Assembly: GCF_004362525.1 (NCBI RefSeq)
Contig: NZ_SNXS01000001.1
Span: 1,167,510 to 1,231,509 of the forward strand
DNA: 64,000 nucleotides
Direction of reading: 5' to 3'
From: Roseateles toxinivorans
Lineage (GTDB): Bacteria > Pseudomonadota > Gammaproteobacteria > Burkholderiales > Burkholderiaceae_C
The notes beneath the pieces are model-generated. The model searched no databases, was not told the DNA's origin, and was given only the letters and a program-made list of their open reading frames with translations. Every line of letters starts with the position of its first letter. Position 1 is the first letter of the stretch. Of this stretch, positions 26,807 through 38,626 are shown piece after piece. The position numbers and the translations under genes are program-made.

Positions 26807-28201
26807 TCAGTGCCCGGCAGTGACTTGCGCATCCGGCTTCACCAGGCGCAGCTGTTCCATCATCAAGGCCTCGATGCGGTGCAGGGCCTCCTCGGTCTGG
26901 CCCTCGAAGCGCAGCACCAGCACCGGCGTCGTGTTGGAGGCACGGATCAGGCCGAAGCCGTCGGCGAACTCGACGCGCAGGCCGTCGATGGTGATGACCT
27001 CCAGCGCACCAGGAAACTGGGCCTGCTCCTTGAGCTTTTGCACCACGGCGTGGTGCTCGCCCTCGGCGCAGGGCACGTTCAGCTCGGGCGTGCTGAAGCT
27101 CGTGGGCAACGCATTGAGCACGGCGCTGGGGTCATCGCTGCGGCTGAGGATCTCCAGCAGGCGCGCCGCGGTGTACATCGCGTCGTCGAAGCCGTACCAG
27201 CGCTCACCGAAGAAGATATGGCCGCTCATCTCGCCGGCAAGCGGCGCGCCCGTCTCCTTCAGCTTGGCCTTGACCAGTGAATGGCCGGTCTTCCACATCA
27301 GCGGCACGCCGCCGGCGGCACGTATGGCCAGTGGCAGTTGCTGGGTGCACTTGACGTCGAAGATGATGGTGCTGCCGGGCTTGCGCTTGAGGATGTCCAG
27401 CGCGAACAGCATCAGCTGGCGGTCCGGGTAGATGATGTTGCCTTCCTTGGTGACTACGCCCAGGCGGTCGCCGTCGCCGTCGAAGGCCAGGCCCAGCTCG
27501 GCCTCGGTGGCCTTGACGGTGCGTATCAGGTCCTGCAGGTTCTCGGGCTTGGACGGATCCGGATGGTGGTTGGGGAAGTCTCCATCGACGCGCGAATACA
27601 GGGCGATGACCTCGCAGCCCAGCGCCTTCAAGGTGGCCGGACCGGTGGCGCCCGGGATGCCGTTGCCGGAATCGACGACGATCTTCATGGGCCGCTTGAG
27701 CTTGGCGTCCTTGACGATGCGGTGACGGTACTCGGCCTCGACATCCATCCGGCCCAGGCGGCCAGGGCGTTTGCCCACGACATAGTCCTCGGCCTCTATG
27801 CGCTGGCGCAGGCCCTGGATGTCGTCGCCATAGATGGCTCGGCCGCCCAGCACCATCTTGAAGCCGTTGTAGTCCTTGGGGTTGTGGCTGCCGGTGACCA
27901 TGATGCCGGACGTGCAACCCTGCTTTTTGCGCGTCGCCGCCACGTAGTACAGCATCGGCGTCGTCACGGCACCGAGATCAACGACGTCCAGGCCGGTCGA
28001 GGCCAGGCCGCGCATCAGCGCCGCCACCAGGCCGGGGCCGGACAGGCGCCCGTCGCGGCCGACGACGACCGCCTTCTCGCCCAGCTTCAACGCCTCGCTG
28101 CCGAAGGCCCGGCCCAGGTGCTCGGCCAGTGCCTCGTTCAGGCTGCTCGGCACGATGCCGCGGATGTCGTAGGCCTTGAAGATCGATGCGTTGACTTGCA
28201 T
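26807..28201 (-). CDS. manB: Phosphomannomutase/phosphoglucomutase (AlgC/ManB type)
   Basis: A 464-residue alpha-D-phosphohexomutase that interconverts sugar 6- and 1-phosphates for polysaccharide and lipopolysaccharide synthesis. It starts IFKAYDIRGI. The catalytic Ser is in VTGSHNPKDYN (the usual TASHNP with Gly instead of Ala), the metal loop is DGDGDR, and the sugar loop is GEMSGHIFF. The start ATG at 28201 is preferred over the longer open frame to 28570. It is divergent from the sensor kinase gene, with a 169-base gap. Confidence 0.9.
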   Translation of the reverse strand: MQVNASIFKAYDIRGIVPSSLNEALAEHLGRAFGSEALKLGEKAVVVGRDGRLSGPGLVAALMRGLASTGLDVVDLGAVTTPMLYYVAATRKKQGCTSGIMVTGSHNPKDYNGFKMVLGGRAIYGDDIQGLRQRIEAEDYVVGKRPGRLGRMDVEAEYRHRIVKDAKLKRPMKIVVDSGNGIPGATGPATLKALGCEVIALYSRVDGDFPNHHPDPSKPENLQDLIRTVKATEAELGLAFDGDGDRLGVVTKEGNIIYPDRQLMLFALDILKRKPGSTIIFDVKCTQQLPLAIRAAGGVPLMWKTGHSLVKAKLKETGAPLAGEMSGHIFFGERWYGFDDAMYTAARLLEILSRSDDPSAVLNALPTSFSTPELNVPCAEGEHHAVVQKLKEQAQFPGALEVITIDGLRVEFADGFGLIRASNTTPVLVLRFEGQTEEALHRIEALMMEQLRLVKPDAQVTAGH

Positions 28202-28370
28202 GGGGGTCCCTGTTCTGCAGCGCAGTGGCTGGATGGAAATGACTGGGCGGATTGTAGGCATGACGTCGGCCCCCACCCGCACCTCCCGCGTAACCGCTGT
28301 CCGGCGCCTCGGCTGTCGATTCGTCGCCGGCCACAGCCCTGGCGGCGCCAGCCTTTCTACACTAGCGGCC

Positions 28371-29498
28371 ATGAACACATCAGCCATCCTGATCAGCGCC
28401 TGGAAACACCAGTGGCGCATGAGCCGGCACCGCGCGGAGCCACTGTGGGCAAGGCTGGCGGTCATCACCGGCCTCGCGCTGCTGATCGGCCTGGCCCTGG
28501 CCCTGGTGTCGGGCGCCATCAGCAACGGCTTCACAACCGCCCGCTGGTGGCAGATCAGCCTGCCGGCCAATGTCCTGCTGAGCCTCAGCGTGGCCTACAC
28601 CTTCACCGCGATCTTTCGTGGCCTGGAACTGGGCCTGCCGGCACCCTGGGTTGCCGCCATCGGCACCTGGCGTGACTGGCGCGCCGCCCTGTTCTACACG
28701 GCGATAGGGATGCTCGGCGGCACGCTGGGCGTTCTGCTGGGCCTGCGCCTGGTCGACCTGATCTGGCAGCTCGACATCCTGCGCCACTTCATGAGCAGCC
28801 GCGGCGCCTGGGGTCAGTTCCTGGCCATCTCGGTGCTGCTGTCGCTGATCCAGTGGCTGTGGTGGCGGGTGCACACCAAGCAGCAGGCCCTGCAGCTGAA
28901 GGCGACCGAAGCCCAGCTGAAACTCCTGCAGGCCCAGATCGAGCCTCACTTCCTGTTCAACACCCTGGCCAATGTGCAGAGCCTGATCGACTACGACACG
29001 CCCCGTGCCAAGAAGATGCTGGAGAGTTTCACCGACTACCTGCGCGCCAGCCTGCAAAACCTGCGCCGCGACGACTGCACGCTGGAGCAGGAGCTGGAGA
29101 CGGTCGCCAGCTACCTGGTCCTGCTGCAGACGCGCATGGACGGGCGCCTGAGCTACGCCATCGAGGCCGGTGCGGAGGCCCGGGCCGCCACCGTGCCGCC
29201 CTTGCTGCTGCAGCCCCTGGTCGAGAACGCCATCCACCATGGCCTGGAGCCCAAGATAGAAGGTGGCATGGTGCGCATCACAGCAAGGGTGGCCCAGGGC
29301 CGCTTGCACATCACGGTGACCGACGACGGCATGGGCGTGGACGCCCAGCCCCGCCCCGGCCGCCGCGGCTCGGGTCTGGCGCTGAACAATATCCGCGAGC
29401 GCCTGCGGACCCGCTATGACGGTCTGGCCAGCCTTCGCCTGACCCCCGGCCGGCCGGGCACCGAGGCGGTCCTGGATCTCCCCTATCAACTCAAGTAA
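28371..29498 (+). CDS. LytS/AlgZ-type sensor histidine kinase
   Basis: A 375-residue membrane kinase with four or so hydrophobic segments in the first 170 residues. The His_kinase motif QIEPHFLFNTLANVQSL (phospho-acceptor His) follows, then an ATPase domain with LLQPLVENAIHHGLEP and a GSGLALNNIRERL G box. The ATG at 28371 is preferred to the open frame from 28176 because the membrane region then starts normally. The response regulator gene begins five bases after the stop. The stimulus is unknown. Confidence 0.87.
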   Translation: MNTSAILISAWKHQWRMSRHRAEPLWARLAVITGLALLIGLALALVSGAISNGFTTARWWQISLPANVLLSLSVAYTFTAIFRGLELGLPAPWVAAIGTWRDWRAALFYTAIGMLGGTLGVLLGLRLVDLIWQLDILRHFMSSRGAWGQFLAISVLLSLIQWLWWRVHTKQQALQLKATEAQLKLLQAQIEPHFLFNTLANVQSLIDYDTPRAKKMLESFTDYLRASLQNLRRDDCTLEQELETVASYLVLLQTRMDGRLSYAIEAGAEARAATVPPLLLQPLVENAIHHGLEPKIEGGMVRITARVAQGRLHITVTDDGMGVDAQPRPGRRGSGLALNNIRERLRTRYDGLASLRLTPGRPGTEAVLDLPYQLK

Positions 29499-29502
29499 GC
29501 TC

Positions 29503-30258
29503 ATGACAACAGCCCTGATCGCTGACGACGAACCTCATCTGGCCCAGTACCTGAAAGACCAGCTCGCCCTGCTGTGGCCCGAGCTGCAGATCGTCCACGT
29601 CGCCCGCAACGGCGTCGAGGCCGCCGCGCGAATTGCCGAGCTGCAGCCCGACCTGGCCTTTCTGGACATACAGATGCCCGGCCTGACGGGCCTGGAGGTG
29701 GCCCAGGGCATCGAGGGGGCCACGCGGGTCGTCTTCGTCACCGCCTATGACGAGTACGCGCTGGAGGCCTTCGAACATGCCGCGCTGGACTATGTGCTGA
29801 AGCCGGTCAAGGCCGAGCGCCTGGCCAAGGCGCTGGCCCGGGTCAAGGCCGGCCTGACGGCGCCAGCGGCCGAGCCCGATGCGGCCCTGGCCCATGCCCT
29901 GCAGCGGCTGATGGGCGGCACGGCAGCCGTTCCGGTGCTGCGCTACGTCCGCGCCAGCCAGGGCGAACTGATGCACCAGATTCCCATTGGCGAGGTGCTG
30001 TTCTTCCATGCCGACGAAAAATACACCTGCGTGCAGACGGCGACGGCCGAGTACCTGATACGTACCTCCATCGTCGAACTGCTGCCCCAGCTGGACCCGG
30101 CGCGCTTTCTTCAGGTCCACCGCGCCACATTGATCAACCTCGACCACCTGGCCGGCACTCGGCGTGATGAGGCCAGCCGTCTGTTCGTCCGCTTCAGGGG
30201 CCTGGAGCGCGAGCTGCCCGTCAGCCGCGCCTACGTCCACCAGTTCAAGGCCATGTAG
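29503..30258 (+). CDS. LytTR-family response regulator (AlgR-like)
   Basis: A 251-residue two-component regulator. The receiver domain (1-120) has the acidic pair DDEP, phospho-acceptor Asp in LAFLDIQMPG, and the KPV switch Lys. A LytTR DNA-binding domain (about 145-251) shows the KYTCVQTATAEYLIRTSI and FLQVHRATLINLDH patterns. It is paired with the kinase directly upstream. A phosphohexomutase gene lies divergently, recalling the AlgR-algC relation in Pseudomonas, but no target is proven here. Confidence 0.88.
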   Translation: MTTALIADDEPHLAQYLKDQLALLWPELQIVHVARNGVEAAARIAELQPDLAFLDIQMPGLTGLEVAQGIEGATRVVFVTAYDEYALEAFEHAALDYVLKPVKAERLAKALARVKAGLTAPAAEPDAALAHALQRLMGGTAAVPVLRYVRASQGELMHQIPIGEVLFFHADEKYTCVQTATAEYLIRTSIVELLPQLDPARFLQVHRATLINLDHLAGTRRDEASRLFVRFRGLERELPVSRAYVHQFKAM

Positions 30259-30274
30259 CAACGGGCCGCCCGCC

Positions 30275-30328
30275 ATGCCGGACCCACAGGTCCGCTCATT
30301 CCGCAGGAATGCCGGACCGACAGGTCCG
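30275..30328. repeat. Pair of near-identical small hairpins (REP-like)
   Basis: ATGCCGGACC-NACAGGTCCG occurs at 30275-30294 and 30309-30328 with a single difference; each folds as CGGACC/GGTCCG with a four-base loop. Between them ATTCC-GCA-GGAAT forms a third small palindrome. They fill most of the 103-base gap between the regulator and the ada-alkA gene. They may be a REP-type element or terminator remnants. Confidence 0.55.
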
Positions 30329-30361
30329 AAAATGGCTACCCCATAGGCCTATCATGGCCCC

Positions 30362-31897
30362 ATGGACTCCCTGCCGACCTCGCTGCCACTCTCGCCAGAC
30401 GCCTGCTACGCCGCCCTCCAGGCTCGCGACTCGCGCTTTGACGGCAAGATGTACGTCGGCGTCACGTCCACCGGCATCTATTGCCGGCCGATCTGCCGCG
30501 TCCGCGCACCGAAGCGCGAGAACTGCGTGTTCTTCGCCCATGCGGCCCAGGCCGAGGCGGCGGCCTTCCGGCCCTGCCTGAAGTGCCGGCCCGAGTTGGC
30601 GCCGGGCGGCGCGCTGCGCTGGTCTGTCATGGATGCGTCCAGGACCCTGGCCCAGCAGGCCGCCGCCTGGCTCGACGGCCAGACCCAGGCCGAGGCCAGC
30701 GTCGAGGACCTCGCCGCCCACCTGGGCATCACCAGCCGCCACCTGCGCCGCATATTTGCCGCCGAGCATGGGGTGACGCCGCTGCAGTATCTGCAGACGC
30801 GCCGCCTGCTGCTGGCCAAGCACCTGCTGACCGACACGGCCCTGCCCGTCACCCAGGTCGCCCTGCAGTCCGGCTTTGCCAGCCTGCGCCGCTTCAACGC
30901 CGCCTTCATCGAACACTACCGGCTGCAACCCACGGCCCTGCGCCGCGAGGGCAAGGCCGAGGCCGCTGACACGCCTTCGGCCCTGCTGCTGGCCTACCGC
31001 CCGCCCTACCATGTGGAGGCGCTGCTGGAGTTTCTGGAGCGCCGCGCCATCGCCGGCATCGAGCGGGTTGACAGGGCCAGACGCAGCATCCGGCGCAGCC
31101 TGCGCCTAGGGCAGGCCGGCCAGGCAGGGAAGTCCTGTGAGGGCTGGCTCGAAGTGACCTTCGATGCCAACCGGCCCCAGGTGCGCCTGAGCCTCAGCGA
31201 GGGCCTGGTGCCGGCCACGGCCACGATACTGCCCCTGGTGCGGCGCTGGCTGGACCTAGATGCCGACCCGCTGCAGATCGACGCGGCCCTGGCCACCCTG
31301 CCCGCCCATGCCTGCCAGCAGCCCGGCGTGCGCCTGCCCGGCTGTGTGGACCGCTTCGAGCTGGCCGTGCGTGCCGTGCTGGGCCAGCAGGTCACGGTGG
31401 CGGCCGCTCGCACGCTGGCCAGCCGCTTCGTCCAGCGCTTCGGCACGCCCTTGGCGCAGGCCGCTCCCGAGGGCCTGACGCGCTTGTTCCCCGAGCCTGA
31501 ACAGATCGCCGCGGCCTCGCGCGACGACATCGCCAGCCTGGGCGTCATTGCCCGCCGTGCCGATGCGCTGAGGCTGCTGGCCGAGGCCTGGCCCAGGCTG
31601 CTGATCAACCAACCCCATGCCAGCCAGATCACCCATCAGGCCGCGCAGCAGGAATTGATTGCCCTGCCCGGCCTCGGCCCCTGGACGGCCAGCTATATGC
31701 TGATGCGCATCTGGAGCTGGCCCGACGCCTTCTTGCCCGGCGATGTGGTCCTGCGCAAGCAGCTGGCCACGCCCGGTGAACCCCTGCCCAGCCCTAAAAG
31801 GGTGCTGGAATTGTCGCAAGCCTGGCAGCCCTATCGCAGCTATGCGGTAATGCGTCTTTGGCGCGCGACGGCCCCTTCTTCCACCGAGCTCTCATGA
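30362..31897 (+). CDS. Ada-AlkA fusion: methylphosphotriester sensor, AraC regulator and 3-methyladenine glycosylase
   Basis: A 511-residue fusion protein. Residues 1-90 are the Ada N-terminal zinc domain with the four cysteines in IYCRPICR and FRPCLKC. Residues about 100-200 are an AraC-type helix-turn-helix region. Residues about 210-505 are an AlkA-type DNA glycosylase with helix-hairpin-helix LPGLGPWTASYML and the catalytic Asp in LPGD. It would sense methylated DNA backbone, activate repair genes and remove alkylated bases. The methyltransferase half of classical Ada is absent; ogt follows with an ATGA overlap and supplies it. Confidence 0.9.
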   Translation: MDSLPTSLPLSPDACYAALQARDSRFDGKMYVGVTSTGIYCRPICRVRAPKRENCVFFAHAAQAEAAAFRPCLKCRPELAPGGALRWSVMDASRTLAQQAAAWLDGQTQAEASVEDLAAHLGITSRHLRRIFAAEHGVTPLQYLQTRRLLLAKHLLTDTALPVTQVALQSGFASLRRFNAAFIEHYRLQPTALRREGKAEAADTPSALLLAYRPPYHVEALLEFLERRAIAGIERVDRARRSIRRSLRLGQAGQAGKSCEGWLEVTFDANRPQVRLSLSEGLVPATATILPLVRRWLDLDADPLQIDAALATLPAHACQQPGVRLPGCVDRFELAVRAVLGQQVTVAAARTLASRFVQRFGTPLAQAAPEGLTRLFPEPEQIAAASRDDIASLGVIARRADALRLLAEAWPRLLINQPHASQITHQAAQQELIALPGLGPWTASYMLMRIWSWPDAFLPGDVVLRKQLATPGEPLPSPKRVLELSQAWQPYRSYAVMRLWRATAPSSTELS

Positions 31898-32400
31898 ACA
31901 CCAGTCATCACAGCAAGCAACGGCAAGTCCTGACCCCCCTGGGCGCACTGACGGTGGCGCGCAGCGCGCAGGGCCTGTCGGGCATCTGGTTTGCCGAGCA
32001 GAAGCACCATCCAGGGGTGTTGCAGGCCGAGGTCGATGAGCACGACCCGCTGCTCAATGAAGCGGCCCGCCAGCTGGGCGAGTACTTTGCCGGGCAGCGC
32101 AAGCGCTTCGAGCTGCCGCTGGCGCTGGAGGGCACGACCTTCCAGCAGGCCGTCTGGGCCGGCCTGCTGAAGATCCCCTGCGGCACGACCCTGAGCTATG
32201 GCGAACTGGCCGAGGCCGTGCATGCGCCCAGCGCGGTGCGTGCCGTCGGCGCGGCGGTGGGCCGCAACCCTTTGTCCATCGTCGTGCCCTGCCACCGCGT
32301 GCTGGGCCGTGATGGCGACCTGACCGGCTATGCCGGTGGCCTGGAGCGCAAGACCGCGCTGCTGGAACTGGAGGGCGTGCTGGCGCCAGCCGACGCATGA
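31894..32400 (+). CDS. ogt: Methylated-DNA--protein-cysteine methyltransferase
   Basis: A 168-residue repair protein that transfers methyl groups from O6-methylguanine to its own cysteine. The reactive site IVVPCHRVLG is present, preceded by the helix-turn-helix with FQQAVWAGLLKIPCGTTLSYGELA. The ATG at 31894 overlaps the stop of the ada-alkA gene; a frame open from 31858 is ignored. Together they form an alkylation-response operon. Confidence 0.93.
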   Translation: MNTSHHSKQRQVLTPLGALTVARSAQGLSGIWFAEQKHHPGVLQAEVDEHDPLLNEAARQLGEYFAGQRKRFELPLALEGTTFQQAVWAGLLKIPCGTTLSYGELAEAVHAPSAVRAVGAAVGRNPLSIVVPCHRVLGRDGDLTGYAGGLERKTALLELEGVLAPADA

Positions 32401-33278
32401 AGGCATTCGATTTTGGCGAGCTGACCCTGCTGGCGGCGATCTGGGGCGCCTCGTTTCTGTTCATGCGTCTCGGCGCCCATGAGTTCGGGCCCATCGCCAT
32501 GGCGGCGATGCGCGTCACCGGCGCCAGCCTGATGCTGCTGCCGCTGCTGGCCCTGCGCTCGGGGCAAGCCGGCCTGGGCCAGTTGCGCACGGCCTGGCGG
32601 CCGCTGTTCCTTGTCAGCCTGATGAATTGCAGCCTGCCCTTCATCTGCTTCAGCTATGCCGCACTGTCGATCACGGCCGGCCTGTCCAGCATCATGAATG
32701 CGACCACGCCGCTGTTTGGCGCCATCGTCGCCTGGATCTGGCTCAGCCAACGCCTGAGCCCGCTGCGCATGCTGGGCCTGGCGATAGGCTTTGCCGGCGT
32801 GATCTTTCTCGCCTGGGACAAGGCCAGCTTCAAGACCGGCGGCAGCGGCTGGGCCATCGTCGCCTGCCTGGTGGCGGCGGCCAGCTATGGTGTGGCGGCC
32901 ATCTTCAACAAGCGCTATCTGAGCCATGTGGCCCCGCTCGCCGTGGCCACCGGCAGCCAGATGTTCTCGGCCCTGACCCTGGCCGTGCCGGCGGCCCTGC
33001 TGTGGCCCGCCGTCAACCCCAGCGCCCAGGCCTGGATGGGCGTGACTCTGCTGGCCCTCCTGTGCTCCGGGGTGGCCTACATCCTGTTCTTCCGGCTGAT
33101 GTCAAGGGTCGGCCCGACCAACACGATTGCCGTGACCTTTCTGATCCCGGTGTTCGCCGTTGTCTGGGGCTTCGCCTTCCTAGGCGAAGCCTTCAATCTG
33201 CAGATGGCCATCGGCTGCGCCATCGTGCTGGCGGGCACGGCGCTGGCCGTTGGCCTGATCGGCGCCAAGAACCCTTGA
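32397..33278 (+). CDS. EamA/DMT-family transporter
   Basis: A 293-residue inner-membrane protein with about ten hydrophobic helices in two EamA halves (N-terminal LLAAIWGASFLFMR; second half near GWAIVACLVAAASYG). The drug/metabolite transporter superfamily exports amino acids, nucleobases or other metabolites; the substrate cannot be inferred. It overlaps ogt by four bases and ends three bases before the convergent ligA stop. Confidence 0.85.
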   Translation: MKAFDFGELTLLAAIWGASFLFMRLGAHEFGPIAMAAMRVTGASLMLLPLLALRSGQAGLGQLRTAWRPLFLVSLMNCSLPFICFSYAALSITAGLSSIMNATTPLFGAIVAWIWLSQRLSPLRMLGLAIGFAGVIFLAWDKASFKTGGSGWAIVACLVAAASYGVAAIFNKRYLSHVAPLAVATGSQMFSALTLAVPAALLWPAVNPSAQAWMGVTLLALLCSGVAYILFFRLMSRVGPTNTIAVTFLIPVFAVVWGFAFLGEAFNLQMAIGCAIVLAGTALAVGLIGAKNP

Positions 33279-33281
33279 GCT

Positions 33282-36246
<2,965 letters not shown>

Positions 36247-36282
36247 GACTCGAATCTCCTGGAAGGGCCGCGAGGGCTAGCG

Positions 36283-36297
36283 TGACAGAACCTGTCA
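36283..36297. promoter_or_regulatory. Perfect palindrome TGACAG-AAC-CTGTCA, candidate operator
   Basis: Six-base perfect arms with a three-base centre lie 37 bases upstream of the PhyH start, in the divergent gap to the efflux gene. The layout fits a regulator site; the regulator is unknown. Confidence 0.4.
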
Positions 36298-36408
36298 AGT
36301 AGCCGCCATCATATGAAAGCCGCTGAACGCGCGTCCGAAGCCGGTCGCCCGCCCGGTTCATGCTGCGGGCGGCAAGCATCCTTCGGCCCGCTCTGGGACA
36401 ATTGCTTG

Positions 36409-37614
36409 ATGACCTCACGCTTCTTCAAGATAGCCCTCGTGCTGGGCCTGCTCTCGGCCATCGGCCCGTTTGCCATCGATATGTACCTGCCCGCCCTGCC
36501 CGCCATCGGCGCGAGCCTGGGCGCCAACAGCAGCGGTGTGCAGATGAGCCTGACCGCCTTCTTCCTCTCGCTGGGCCTGGGCCAGCTGCTCTACGGCCCG
36601 GTATCGGACATGGTGGGGCGCAAGCCGCCGCTGTATTTCGGCCTGGGCCTGTTCGCGTTGACCAGCGTTGGCTGCGCGTTGGCCACCGATATCGACACCT
36701 TGATCGTCCTGCGCCTGCTGCAGGGTCTGGGCGCGGCCGCCGGCATGGCAATACCGCGCGCCATCGTGCGCGATCTGCACACTGGCACCGAGGCGACCAA
36801 GCTGATGTCGCTGCTGATGCTGGTGTTCAGCGTCTCGCCCATCCTTGCGCCCTTGGCCGGCAGCGCGGTGATCGCGCTGAGCAGCTGGCGTGGCGTGTTC
36901 TGGGCCGTGACGATCGCGGCGCTGATCGGCCTGGTGCTGACCGGCTCGGTGCTGAAGGAAACCCGGCCGCCCGCGGCGCGGCTGGAAAGCAGCCTGGGCA
37001 GCGCACTGCGCGGCTATGCGCTGCTGCTGCGCGACCGGCACTATCTGGGCCTGGTCTTCATCGGCAGCTTTGCGATGGGCGGCTTCTTCATCTATCTGGC
37101 CAATTCGCCCTTTGTGCTGATCGACCACTACGGCCTGACGCCCACGCAGTACAGCCTGGCCTTCGCGTTGAATGCCGCAGCCTTCATCGGCATGTCGCAG
37201 TTCACCGGCCGCCTCAGCGAGCGTTTCGGCCTGGTGCCGGTGGTCAAGGTGGCGGCCATCGCCAGTGCCGTGCCGCTGGTGCTGCTGCTCGGCTACTACC
37301 TGGCCGGCGGCGACGAGTTGGCGGTGTTGATAGGCCTGTATTTCGTCGCCAGTGCCTTCATGGGCCTGGTGATACCGAGCACCTCGGTGCTGGCGCTGGA
37401 GGACCATGGCGCCATCGCCGGCACGGCCTCGGCTCTGCTGGGCACACTGCAGATGCTGACCGGCGCGGTGCTGATGGCCGTGAGCGGCCCCTTCATCGGC
37501 AACAAGCCACTACCCATGGTGGTGGGCATGGCCGGCGGTGCCTTCATCGCGCTGGCGCTGACCTGGCTGACCCTGGGTGGCCAGCGGGCGCCCCGGCTGG
37601 CGCAGGCTGGCTAA
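36409..37614 (+). CDS. Bcr/CflA-type MFS efflux transporter
   Basis: A 401-residue major facilitator protein with twelve hydrophobic helices. FAIDMYLPALPAIGASL at the first helix and LGQLLYGPVSDMVGRKPPL in the first loop are the signatures of the Bcr/CflA drug-resistance group. The ATG at 36409 is preferred over an open frame from 36313. Its stop overlaps the stop of the convergent LysR gene. The exported compound is unknown. Confidence 0.88.
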   Translation: MTSRFFKIALVLGLLSAIGPFAIDMYLPALPAIGASLGANSSGVQMSLTAFFLSLGLGQLLYGPVSDMVGRKPPLYFGLGLFALTSVGCALATDIDTLIVLRLLQGLGAAAGMAIPRAIVRDLHTGTEATKLMSLLMLVFSVSPILAPLAGSAVIALSSWRGVFWAVTIAALIGLVLTGSVLKETRPPAARLESSLGSALRGYALLLRDRHYLGLVFIGSFAMGGFFIYLANSPFVLIDHYGLTPTQYSLAFALNAAAFIGMSQFTGRLSERFGLVPVVKVAAIASAVPLVLLLGYYLAGGDELAVLIGLYFVASAFMGLVIPSTSVLALEDHGAIAGTASALLGTLQMLTGAVLMAVSGPFIGNKPLPMVVGMAGGAFIALALTWLTLGGQRAPRLAQAG

Positions 37615-38522
37615 CCGTCAATCCGTGCGTCGGCTACGACCGCGGCCAGCCAGTCCATCACCACCCGCACCCGCCGGGACAGATTGCGCCGGTTGGCATA
37701 GAGCAGGTTCAGCGGCATGGCCGGTGCCGAGAACTGAGGCAGCACCTCGACCAGCCTGCCATCGCGCAGCGGGTCGGCCGCGCCAATCCAGGGCACCTGG
37801 ATGATGCCCAGGCCCGCCAGGCAGGCTGCGGAGTAGGACTCGGCGTTGTTGACGGTCACCGCGCCTGCCATGGCGATGCTTTGCGGCGCGCCGGCCTCAT
37901 CGACGTATTCGAAGCCTCCCGACTTGGCGCCCAGCGTGCCGACGAAGTGGACCAACCGGTGCCGGGCCAGGTCGTCCAGCGTCTGTGGCACGCCGAAGGC
38001 CTGCAGATAGGCGGGGCTGGCACAGTTCAGCAGGCGTACAGCACCCAGCGGCCGGGCGATCAGGCTGGTGTCCACCACGTTGCCGGTACGCAGCACGCAA
38101 TCAAAACCCTCGCGCACCAGGTCCACCCGGCGCTCGGTGCTGCTCAGCTCGACGGCCAGCAGCGGATGCTGTGCCAGCAGCTCGGGCAGGCGGGGAATGA
38201 CGATGTGGCGCGCAAAGCCGCTGCTCATGTCCAGCCTTACTCGGCCCGTCAGCCCGGTGGCGCCATGCTGCTGGAACATCGCCTGCAGCTCGTCCATATC
38301 GGCCAGCACGTCCTTGCTGCGTTCATAGAAGGCCTGGCCATCCTGCGTCAGCTGCACGCGCCGGGTCGTGCGGTGCAGCAGGCGCGCACCCAGCTGGCTT
38401 TCGAGCTGCTGGACGGCGGTTGACGCGCTGGCCTTGGGCAGACCCAGGCTGGCCGCTGCCTGGCTGAAGCTGGCCAACTCGGCCACGCGATGGAAGATCT
38501 GTATGCGTTCGAGTGGGCTCAT
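37611..38522 (-). CDS. LysR-family transcriptional regulator
   Basis: A 303-residue regulator: N-terminal winged helix (residues 1-60, FSQAAASLGLPKASASTAVQQLE) and a periplasmic-binding-like effector domain. The ATG at 38522 is preferred over a TTG at 38543. It is divergent from the SDR gene with a 104-base gap, the classical arrangement in which a LysR protein controls its neighbour, and a 7-base-arm inverted repeat overlaps its start. Confidence 0.88.
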   Translation of the reverse strand: MSPLERIQIFHRVAELASFSQAAASLGLPKASASTAVQQLESQLGARLLHRTTRRVQLTQDGQAFYERSKDVLADMDELQAMFQQHGATGLTGRVRLDMSSGFARHIVIPRLPELLAQHPLLAVELSSTERRVDLVREGFDCVLRTGNVVDTSLIARPLGAVRLLNCASPAYLQAFGVPQTLDDLARHRLVHFVGTLGAKSGGFEYVDEAGAPQSIAMAGAVTVNNAESYSAACLAGLGIIQVPWIGAADPLRDGRLVEVLPQFSAPAMPLNLLYANRRNLSRRVRVVMDWLAAVVADARIDG

Positions 38523-38543
38523 TGTTCTGGCATTTAAGAACAA
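38522..38543. promoter_or_regulatory. Inverted repeat TTGTTCT-N8-AGAACAA, candidate LysR operator
   Basis: Perfect 7-base arms at 38522-38528 and 38537-38543 in the LysR/SDR divergent gap. The first arm touches the LysR start codon, which would suit autoregulation. Pattern seen by eye only. Confidence 0.45.
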
Positions 38544-38626
38544 ACAAATCAGAATCAGCTAGTTTATGTGAAACGGCTTGCTCAATAGACTTCTCTTCAT
38601 CGCAACCCACCCTGAAAGTGCAAGTC

